DNA from: Costus lasius
Taxonomy: Eukaryota > Streptophyta > Magnoliopsida > Zingiberales > Costaceae
Assembly (NCBI GenBank): GCA_027563935.2
Contig: CM050449.1
Location: forward strand, 54,825,949 to 54,889,948
Direction of reading: 5' to 3'
Length of the DNA stretch: 64,000 nucleotides
Positions 55,175 to 64,000 of the stretch are shown piece after piece. Made by a program: the position numbers and the translations under genes. Below the pieces are notes generated by a model. It saw only the letters and a program-made list of their open reading frames with translations. It was not told where the DNA came from and ran no database searches. The number at the start of each line of letters is the position of its first letter. The stretch's first letter is position 1.

Positions 55175-56828
55175 CGGGTCGAACCACGGAGTGTGGGTTC
55201 ACACGTGGATGTGGGCTTTCGACTCGACCCATCGACCCCGGACCCTCTCGGACGTGCTTGCAAGCGTGTGCATCGAAGAGGGTCAACCGTGGGTCGATTC
55301 TGAGGTCTAATCGACCCCGAACCGGCACTGAACCATCCTTCCGGGCTGAACCGAACCGGTTCAGCCGGTTCAAACCGGTCTACAGTGCAACACGCGCGCG
55401 GAAAGGGGAAAACTCCCCTGTTCATCTTCCTGCGTCATGAGCGACGCCGTTCGCCGTTGATTCTGCCACCTGGAAGAGTGCTCGCCGGATTTGTAAGGTG
55501 GCTTGCGACTCAGGCTGGCGTGGCGGCGAGGGCGACGGCGATTTGGGCGTGGACTCCTACGTGGACGAGCCCAGGGCGGATTTTGAAATCTACCCCGGTG
55601 GAAGCATGATTTCCGGTGATTCTTCGCCGGAGATCGGGGCTTGCATGGTGGCGTGGGTGGATTTCCATCCACGTCGAGGGGAGTCTGCCTTATCGAGTTT
55701 TTCCTAGCTCGGGCAGAGGTCTGGCGATGGTGAAAGTTTGGATCTGAAAACCAAAGCTTCTTCCTTTCGGTCAGCGACGAGGCTCCGGCCGTGGACTCGT
55801 CGGCGTGAGGCTCTAGATCTTCTCACCGGTGCCCTGAGGTAACGAGGAGACCTTCTCCTCCGGCGCCAGCAGCCAGACGCGGGAGAGAGATCAGAATTTC
55901 TGATCTCTAGTTCCACGAAAGCAAAGCTTCCATTGGGTTCAAATTCTCGTCGGTGGCGGCATCTCCAGCGACAATACTTCGGCGGCGACTTCTCCATTCA
56001 CGGACAATTAGATCCCGACCCTCCGGCGGAGCTCCGGTGGCCGGACGGTGACAGACGAGGAAGGGGCTCCGTCCCCTGTTTTCTGCCGAGCGTGTCCCCT
56101 GTTTCGGATGCGGGCTGCAAAGAAGGAAAGGGAAGGAGAGATAAGGTTCATCGTGCGGGTTCTTCCGCGCGTCTCACTTCGACCCCGACCGGACATTCCG
56201 ATGTAACTTCTCGGAGGATCTCGGTGGGCTCGGCTTGTGGATTGGTGGCACGCTACAAGGGTAAACCCTCCCTGGATTCATCGTGTGTAGTGGTGATAGG
56301 ACGGTTTTCCTGTGTGTAGTGGATAGGGGCTTTACCGTCGTTCAGACATTGTGTGGCTTTTTGTCCGGATAGTTCTCTTGCGCTATCTGTGTCCGCATAT
56401 GTGTAGTGCGGATTTGTGACTATTTGTAGGTGCTTTCTTGCTTGCTCGCTGCAAAGTCCAAGACGTGTGTGTCGGCACCCTCGAAGGTGTTCGCCACCGT
56501 CCCCTTGTGATTGATTGAGGCCGCGCCGGTGCCTACCTCGGCTGTGTAGAGAAAGGGGCGCGGGCTGAGGATATTTCTGTGAGTGCAAAGTGTTTGGAGA
56601 GTCTCCATCACTTTGACATAGTTGAGAGATCTGTATTCGTGTCCGAGGAGCGGTATTCATACCGAACCCTTTGCGCACGTGGTGTGAGGACTTGTAGAGT
56701 GCTGGGCCAGCTTCCGCAACGTGATCCTAACCGGTCGCGGGCCACTCTAGTGTAGGGCTGAGATCTCCGCGAGGAGATCTGTCGATTGTGGTTAAGTTTA
56801 TTATAAAAAAATAAATTTGCCCATAACA
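55175..56828 (+). repeat. 5' LTR of element E, right part
   Basis: GC-rich and colinear with 61687-63372. Contains GAACCGGTTC at 55353-55362. It ends CATAACA. Several open frames on both strands arise from GC richness and are not protein-like. Confidence 0.92.
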
Positions 56829-56831
56829 AAC

Positions 56832-56843
56832 CGGTATCAGAGC
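56832..56843 (+). other. Primer-binding site of element E, first base altered
   Basis: CGGTATCAGAGC, where TGGTATCAGAGC is expected for tRNA-Met. It lies three bases after the LTR. The mismatch is at the base pairing with the tRNA 3' terminal A. The rest of the leader to 57068 has no gene. Confidence 0.8.
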
Positions 56844-57068
56844 TTAAGCTTGTGTAAGTCTATTGTCAGGGATATCGACGTCGGTGTACGCTGTTTGGAG
56901 GGTGCGTACGTCGGTGCCTAGCGCCGGGGCGTAGTCTCTCAGCCTCTTCACTGATCGCTCAGTTCCAACACAGACCGAGCACTGCTTAGCTCTTTCAGTG
57001 CACCTAGAGGTCAGACCATCAGATCTCATTCCACCAGCAGAACTTCAGAGTTACTTCTCACAATCACA

Positions 57069-58526
57069 ATGGTTACAGCTGCAGAGCGCATCTCCCCCTT
57101 GGAGACTGCGATAGGGAACTTTGATGGAGATGCTACGATCATGGAGCGTCTCGAGGCACTTCGGTCGGCGGTCGAGTCCATTGGGACCCGCCTGGATTCT
57201 GAGTTGGCACGTCTCTCCAGTGTCCTTGCTGGACCTGCATTGGAGGTGGCTGGTATGAAGGGGCAGGCCTCTATCCGTGCTTCTACTTCAGCAGCAGGCG
57301 CTGGGAGTTCCCAGCCGCAGACCACTAGAGTGCGTGTCCCTAAGCCCTCTACTTTCAGTGGGGTATGCAGTGCAAAGGAACTTGAGAATTTCCTTTGGGA
57401 TATGGAGCAGTATTTCAGGACTGCTCAGGTGCCTGATTATGAGAGAGCGCAGTTGTGTTCGGCCTATCTGACAGGTGACGCCAAGCTCTAGTGGCGTACA
57501 TTAGTGACCCCTCTGGGAGAAGAGGTGCCACGTGACATCTCATGGGATGAGTTGAAAGCTGAACTGAAAAACCAGTTCCTGCCGACACACACTTCTAAGA
57601 CTGCTAGAGACTCTTTGCATAAGATCAGACACACGGGGACAGTTCGTGAGTATGTTCGAGCTTACTCTGCCGCCATGCTCGAAATACCACGATTGGAAGA
57701 AGAGGATCGCTTGTACTTCTTCTTAGAGAGGATGCAGACATGGGCACAGTTGGAAGTTAGGAGACATAGCCCACTGACTCTCAAGGAGGCTATGGCCGTA
57801 GCTGATTCCTTAGTGGATTTGAGGGATAGGAAACAATCTGCCCCTATCTCCTTAGGTCCATCTAAGTCACGTTCCCCCCAGAGGAATAAGGGGAAGCGTC
57901 CAGCTCCAGGACCCAAGGGTGGGTATAAGAAGAAGATTGTAAAAGGAGGAGCTACCTCTTCAGGAACCGGTCAGAAGAAAGCCACACCAGCCGGTTCTCC
58001 TCCTAGGGGCGCCCCGAAGCAGCAGCTGAAGTGTTTCCTTTGCCGAGGTCCTCATCGCATGCGCGATTGTCCTCGGGGAGATACACTTGCAGCTATTGTT
58101 CAGCGGGAGGTTGCCCAATCTGAGGATCCTCTGATCACTATGAATCCTTTGGTGATCAACGCCATTGTCACTTCCACCACAATGAAAACCAAGTTGATGT
58201 ACGTGGAGATGAGGGTGAACTCACATCGAGTTCATGCCATGATCGATAGTGGTGCATCTCATGTTTTTGTGGTTCATGGCATGGCGACGCGGCTAGGGCT
58301 GAGCATGTCCCCTGCTCAGGACCGCTTCAAGACGATCAATGCTGAGGAGCGGCAGATCGCAAGTATATCCTATGATGTTCCTCTTGTCTTCGAGGAGTGG
58401 AAGGGTAAGAACCATGTACGCGTGGTTCAGATGGATGATTATGATGTCATCGTCGGCTTGGAGTTGATACAAAAGATGAAGGCTGCTATAGTCCCTCATC
58501 TTAGGGGTGTCTAGGTGATGGATGAG
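57069..58526 (+). pseudogene. Gag and protease of element E, with nonsense codons
   Basis: ATG at 57069 (MVTAAERISP). Gag with FLWDMEQYF and, after the stop, WDELKAELKNQFLP; a basic stretch; zinc knuckle CFLCRGPHRMRDC (58032-58070, CX2CX3HX4C); and protease IDSGASH with D at 58245. TAG at 57489-57491 stands where the family usually has tryptophan before WRT. A second TAG is at 58512-58514. The reading frame then changes near 58527 on the way to RT. The gene would supply particle protein and protease but is broken. Confidence 0.88.
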
Positions 58527-61500
58527 ATACCCCTGCTTTGTTCGTTGCCTACAGTTGGCTGGGTCGGATAAGTCAGTGCGACCAGGGAAGGCTCAGAGTA
58601 CATCCATATCGGCTGCTACTGTTGAGACAGGCTTACGTCGGGGCGAGCGGACCTTTCTGGCTACATGGGTGACGGCCCCTGTAGAAGGTCCAGACGACGT
58701 ACCAGCGGAAGTGAAGAATTTACTTGAGGAGTTCCAGGATCTTCTTCCGCCTGAGCTACCAAAGGAGCTTCCTCCCAGACGTTCGATTGATCACCGCATT
58801 GAGTTGGTTCCTGGGGCAGCTCCTTCTTTCCGACCCCCATACCGCATGCCTCCTGCAGAGCTCGTTGAGCTGAGGAAGCAGTTGGATGAGCTCTTAGCAG
58901 CTGGGTACATCCAACCCTCCAAGTCTCCATTTGGTGCTCCCGTGCTTTTCCAAAAGAAAAAGGACGGTAGTCTTCGCTTCTGTGTTGACTACCGTGCCTT
59001 AAATAAGATCACCGTCAGGAACAGATACCCAATTCCACATATCCAGGACCTCATTGGCAAACTGGTGGGCGCTACTATCTTCACCAAGCTTGATTTGAGA
59101 TCAGGCTATTGGCAGGTCCGCATAGCTGAGGGAGATGAGGCGAAGACAGCCTGTGTCACCCGGTACGGCGCCTTCGAGTTCTTGGTTATGCCATTCGGCT
59201 TAACCAATGCGCCGGCTATTTTCTCCCACCTGATGAACAATGTTCTGACATAGTTGCTAGACGATTTTGTGGTCGTCTACCTTGATGATATCGTGGTGTA
59301 CTCGACCACGATGGAGGAGCATTTGCAGCATCTGAGATTGGTGTTTCAGAGACTGAGGGAACACCAGCTGTATGTGAAGAGGGAGAAATGCTCTTTTGCT
59401 GCTTCTGAGATCCATTTTCTGGGCCATGTGGTAGGCCATGGCACTGTCCAGATGGATCCTGAGAAGGTGCGTGCCATCCTCGAGTGGGCCGCACCTACTT
59501 CCCCTACTGAGCTCCGATCTTTCCTGGGAGTGGCGAATTTCTACAGGAAATTTATCCAGGATTACTCCAAGATCGCAGCTCCTCTTTTTGACCTCCTGAG
59601 GAAGGAGACTCCGTGGCTATGGCAAGAACGGCATCAGACTGCATTTGCAGAGTTAAAACGCAGGATCGCCAGTGAGCCGGTTCTTCGTATGCCGGACTTC
59701 AGTCGGCCCTTTGAGGTTCATACCGACGCCTCTGACAGAGTGATCGGCGGAGTACTCTTACAGGAGGGGCACCCAGTGGCATTTGAGAGCCGGAAGTTAA
59801 GTCCGGTGGAGAAGCGTTACTCAGCTCCCGAGAAGGAGATGGTCGCCGTGATCCACTGCCTTCGAGTTTGGCACATCTATCTTCTCGATAGCGCTTTCGT
59901 AGTGAAGACGGATAATGTCGCCAACACATACTTCGCTACGCAGAAAAAACTTTCACCTGGGAGCACAGACCGGGGCGCTCCAATGTGGTTCCAGATGCTC
60001 TCAGCAGGATGTGCACTGTGGTGCTTGCTTCCATATCGAGGATTGAGGGTGATCTCCTCGATCGCATTCGGCAAGCTGCTGTTCTCGACGCGAAATATCA
60101 GCAGTTGATTGCCGATGTTAGAGAAGGCAAGGTTCATCGTTACTATCTTCATGGCGACGACCTTTTGATGGCCGAGGGCGGTTGGCCACTTGTTCTGGCG
60201 ACTAGCGGACTTCGACGCGAGTTGTTGAGAGAGCTTCACGACACAGCATGGAGTGGACATCCGGGACAGCGCAGGATGTTGATTCTCTTATCCAAATCTT
60301 GTTATTGGCCCTCCATGCGAGCTGATGTTGATCACTATGTCCGCACCTGCTTGATCTGCCAACAGGATAAAGTCAATGGGAGGCGCGGAGCTGGATTGTT
60401 ACAGCCTCTTCCGATTCCGGAATGACCATGGACTTCAGTTTCCATGGATTTTATTACTGGGTTACCGAAGGTCGAAGGGAAGGCTTCTATCTTTGTTGTG
60501 GTGGACAGGTTCTCTAAGTACTCTGTGTTCATCGCAGCACCTGAGCCTTGTTCAGCCAAGGAGACGGCTGACCTATTCTTCAAGCATGTGGTGAAGCTTT
60601 TTGGGCTTCCCCATGACATTGTTTCCGACAGAGATGCCAGGTTCACAGGTAACTTCTGGACATTCTTGTTCAAGACTCTTGGTTCTGAGCTAAAGTTTTC
60701 TACAGCGAACCATCCTCAGACCGATGGCCAGACGGAGAGGATAAATGCTCTTATTGAAGAATACCTTCGTCACTTTGTGTCGGCAAGCCAGCGCAACTGG
60801 GTGTCTCTCCTCGACACGGCGCAGTTTGCCTACAACTTGCAGCAGTCTTCAGCGACTGGCAAGACACCATTCGAGTTGGTGTTAGGACGACAGCCTCTCA
60901 CCCTCGCTGATGTTGTGCAGCACACCGATGGTGAGTGCCCAACGGCCTATCGGGTTGCGAGAGATCATGCCGAGGTGCTCCAGGAGGCTCGTGATAGCTT
61001 AGAGCACGCTGCATGAAGGATGCAGCATTATGCCAATCAGAGTAGACGCGATGAACAGTTCGAAGTTGGAGATCTTGTGCTATTGAAGTTGACACCTCAG
61101 ATGTGGAGAAAGATCTCAGCCAAGACTGCACATCGCAGTCTTATCCAGAGATATGAGGGACCTTTCGAGGTCTTGAGATGGGTTGGTGCTGTAGCCTACA
61201 GGCTGAAGCTTCCCGACAGATTAAAGCTTCATCCGACCTTTCATGTAAGCTTTTTGAAAGGGTTTCATGCCGACGAGACCGACCCCAGTCGTTCTCAGGG
61301 GCGTCGGGCTCCTCCTAGTGTTCGGGCAGAGTTTGATAAAAGAATAGAAAAGATTTTGAATCACAAAACACTTGGACAGTATAGGAGGAATAGGCAGATG
61401 GAATTTCTTGTGCAGTGGGAAGGAACACCCATAGAAGAAGCTAAGTGGGAAAAAGCTTCTGATTTGTGGCAGTTTGAGGAGGAGTTGAAGATCTACATGG

Positions 61501-61559
61501 ACGGCCTGTCGTCGAGGGCGACGACGAACTTGGGTGGGGGAGTATGTGATGCTCCGTAG
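58522..61559 (+). pseudogene. RT, RNase H, integrase and chromodomain of element E, broken
   Basis: Reverse transcriptase with YLDDIVVYS (about 59278-59304) is interrupted by TAG at 59251-59253. RNase H starts with HTDASDRVIGG. A deletion of its last part with a frame change lies near 59958, between ATQKKLSP and the next piece with RPGRSNVVPDALSR. Integrase has the zinc region (60238-60360), MDFITG, SDRDARF and GQTERINA, and is interrupted by TGA at 60423-60425 and TGA at 61014-61016. The chromodomain (about 61330-61500, FLVQWEGTPIEEAKWE) would direct insertion to marked chromatin. The stops fit C to T or G to A changes. Confidence 0.88.
61531..61544 (+). other. Polypurine tract of element E
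   Basis: TGGGTGGGGGAGTA lies directly before the 3' LTR. The coding frame runs over it and ends in the LTR at 61559. Confidence 0.8.
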
Positions 61560-63372
61560 ATTTAGCACAAATCCCAAAGCACACCGAGATGGAGCAATGA
61601 CGGGACCCCTCGTCATCAGCCGTGTTGGACAACTCGGGAGTGCGTTTGTGTCATTGAGGTTGACACAAGTCGATAGGGCGAGGGTCAGGTCGAACCACAG
61701 AGTGTTGGTTCACACGTGGATGTGGGCTTTCGACTCGACCCATGGACCCCGGACCCTCTCGCACGAGCTTGCGATCGTGTGCATCAAAGAGGGTCAACCG
61801 TGGGGCGATTCTGAGGTCTAATCGACCCCGAACCGGCAATGAACCATCCTTCCGGGTTGAACCAAACCAGTTCAGCCGGTTCAAACCGGTCTACAGTGCA
61901 GCATGTGCACGGAAAGGGGAAAACTCCCCTGTTCATCTTCCTGCGTCGCGAGTGACGCCGTCCGCCGTTGGTTCCGCCACCTGGAAGAGTGCTCGCCCGA
62001 TTTGGAAGGTGGCCGGCGAGTCGGGCTGGCGTGGCGGCGAGGGCGACGGCGATTTGGGCATGGACTCCTACGTGTATGAGCCCAGGGCGGATTTTGAAAT
62101 CTGCCCCAGTGGAAGCGTGATTTCCGGTGATTCTTCGCCGGAGATTGGGGCTTGCGTGGCGGCGTGGGTGGATTTCCATCCACGTCGAGAGGAGGCTGCC
62201 TTATCGAGTTTTTCCTGGCTCGTGCAGAGGTCTGGCGACGGCGAAAGTTCGGATCTGAAAACCAGAGCTTCTTCCTTTCGGTCGGCGACGAGGCTCCGAC
62301 CGTGGACTCGTCGGCGTGAGGCTCCAGATCTTCTCACCGGTGCCCTAAGGTAACGAGGAGACCTTCTCCTCCGGCGCAGGCAGCCAGACGCGGGAGAGAG
62401 ATCAGAATTTTCGATCTCCGGTTCCACGCAAGCTAAGCTTCCATTGGGTTCAAATTCTCATCAGCGGCGGCTTCTTCGGCGACAATACTTCGGCGGTGAC
62501 TTCTCCGTTCACGGACGATTAGATCTTGACCCTCCGGCGGAGCTCCGGTGGCCGGACGGTGACGGACGAGGAAGGGGCTCCGGTGGCCGGATGGTGACGG
62601 ACGAGGAAGGGGCTCCGTCGCTTGTTTTCTGCCGAGTGCATCCCCTGTTTCGGATGCGGGCTGCGAAGGAGGAAAGGGAAGGAGAGATAAGGTTCGTCGC
62701 GCGGGTTCTTCCGCGCGTCTCGTTTCGACCCCGACCGGACTTTCCGACGCAACTTCTCGGAGGATCTCGGTGGGCTCGGCTTGTGGATTGGTGGCACGCT
62801 ACAAGGGTAAACCCTCCCTGGATTCATCGTGTGTAGTGGTGATAGGACGGTTTTCCTATGTGTAGTGGATAGGGGCTTTACCGCCGTTCGGACATCGTGT
62901 GTCTTTTCGTCCAGACAGTTCTCTTGCGCTATCTGTGTCCGCATGTGTAGTGCAGATTTGTGACTGTTTGTAGGTGCTTTCTTGCTTGCTCGCTGCAAAG
63001 TCCAAGACGTATGTGTCGGCACCCTCGAAGGTGTTCGCCACTGTCCCCTTGTGATTGATTGAGGCCGAGCCGGTGCCTATCTCGGCTGTGTAGATGAAGG
63101 AGCGCGGGCTGAGGATATTTCTGTGAGTGCAAAGTGTTTGGAGAGTCTCCATCACTTTGACATTGTTGAGAGATCTGTATTCGTGTCCAAGGAGCGGTAT
63201 TCATACCGAACCCTTCGCGCACGTGGTGTGAGGACTTGTAGAGTGCTGGGCCAGCTTCCGCAATGCGATCCTAACCGGTCGCGGCCACTCTAGTGTAGAG
63301 CTGAGATCTCCGCGAGGGGATCTGCCGGTTGTGGTTAAGTTTATTATAAAAAAAATAAATTTGCCCATAACA
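61545..63372 (+). repeat. 3' LTR of element E (1828 bp)
   Basis: TGTGATGCTCC to CATAACA. It is longer than the 5' copy because a 35-base unit is present twice (62546-62580 and 62581-62615). Otherwise colinear. It is followed by CCTAA. No gene. Confidence 0.94.
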
Positions 63373-64000
63373 CCTAAGCCGGCCCATGTGTCGTGCTCGA
63401 CCTGACCTGCTTGTTTGAAGGGTTTAGCTCAACCTAGCCCAAAATGGAGTGTGAGGCACCCGCGGCCTGCTGACTTGCCCGATAGCCACCTCTAGCACTA
63501 CCACACAAACTAAGAGGACCTAGTGTAAAACATTGTGACCTAACTATTTGCTACCATCTTTTCCATGGAGAAATAAGTCAATAGCAGCACAGTAGACCAA
63601 ATGAATATACTTAGCACTGAAGCTGAAGAGTAAAATCTTGGTGAAGTATATGGGATTTCCCATGTCAGCAGTATGTACTCTGACATAAGTATAAAATATT
63701 AGTACATATTAAGTAGGAGAGAATATTAGAAACGAGAGGTGCATAATGTAATCATGTAATCATCATTGACCACATTTGTATACATTAGTTTTAGCTTTGG
63801 CACTTTAGTATCATGTCTTAAATTAAAATTAGGATAATAATTTTTTTTTTCAAAATTAAGCAAGCCAGATGCTCAAAATTGAGTCACGCAGACCCAACAA
63901 CCAGGACATGTCTCACGCAGGGGACAAACAGACGAAAGTAGAATGATGGTTCTGGCCGACGGACGTGACCTGCAGGTGATGTCCAAAATTGTGCCAAAAT
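63373..64000. other. Right flank without recognisable features
   Basis: The first 130 bases are GC-rich (GGCCCATGTGTCGTGC...). The rest is of normal to AT-rich composition with a T run near 63841. I see no gene, RNA or repeat ends. It may be host DNA or an older element. Confidence 0.6.

Larger units (their letters stand above)
45888..63372 (+). mobile_element. Chromovirus element E (Gypsy), broken, 5' LTR split by element D
   Basis: The 5' LTR is in two parts (45888-46028 and 55175-56828, about 1795 bp in sum) and the 3' LTR is 1828 bp. Both start TGTGATGCTCC and end CATAACA. A primer site, a decayed gag-pol with C-terminal chromodomain and a purine tract lie between. Flanks are CCTTG and CCTAA, so the target duplication is imperfect. 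LTR divergence is about 6% over the first 140 bases. It is older than D. Lineage within chromoviruses is uncertain; Galadriel is possible from the C-terminal wording. Confidence 0.92.

Noticed and set aside
55132..56319. Several 95-130 codon frames on both strands in the LTR of E
   Set aside because: They are due to high GC content. Overlapping frames on both strands with Arg/Pro/Ser-rich text are not genes.
63373..63500. GC-rich flank as the end of a DNA transposon
   Set aside because: No terminal inverted repeat or target duplication could be paired within the window.
1..64000. tRNA, rRNA, CRISPR arrays, bacterial operons or virus genes
   Set aside because: I saw no such structures. Direct repeats are LTRs or LTR-internal units, and all enzymes belong to retrotransposons.

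Overview
The window is a plant nuclear repeat block with no ordinary host gene that I can recognise. All long reading frames belong to LTR retrotransposons, or to chance frames inside their LTRs. The lineages present are typical of seed plants: Copia elements resembling Angela/BARE, a Tekay/Del chromovirus, a second chromovirus, and Athila elements primed by tRNA-Asp. No species can be named from this sequence.

Left and centre (1-44127) is one nested stack. The oldest layer is element H, a minus-strand Athila relic (gag 41095-41909, primer site 42166-42183, LTR remnant to about 44127). A second minus-strand Athila element, G, lies inside H's gag. G starts at 41094, runs left past the window edge, and is split into pieces by four later plus-strand insertions: A (Copia, 1-1939, 3' part only), B (Copia, 2230-11322, TSD ATTTT) and C (decayed Copia, 11636-22650, TSD AAAGG) in its pol gene, and F (Tekay, 29084-40494) in its 5' LTR. 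C carries a solo LTR of the A/B/D Copia family (14500-16213, TSD CAACT).

Right (45888-63372) is element E, a chromovirus broken by transitions and indels. Its 5' LTR is split by Copia element D (46029-55169, TSD AGGGT). Between the two stacks lies about 1.8 kb of AT-rich DNA without genes, and 0.6 kb of unassigned flank ends the window.

B is the only element with an uninterrupted polyprotein (1294 codons), and D differs by one nonsense codon. Paired LTRs, compared by eye, differ by about 0.2% (D), 0.7% (B and F), 2.3% (C) and roughly 5% or more (E). That ordering agrees with the nesting.

The most interesting signal is in the Copia elements. The right-hand part of every LTR carries a tiny ATG exon followed by a splice-donor-like sequence, and a splice-acceptor-like site lies just before gag. 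Joining the two keeps the gag frame in all three elements that can be tested (B, D, C). The proposed intron holds the primer-binding site and two leader hairpins with compensatory changes, and in B and D also a 12-base palindrome. This would be a retrovirus-like way to separate a translated spliced mRNA from a packaged genomic RNA. A second unusual structure is an array of palindromes with a period of about 72 bases in both Athila LTRs.
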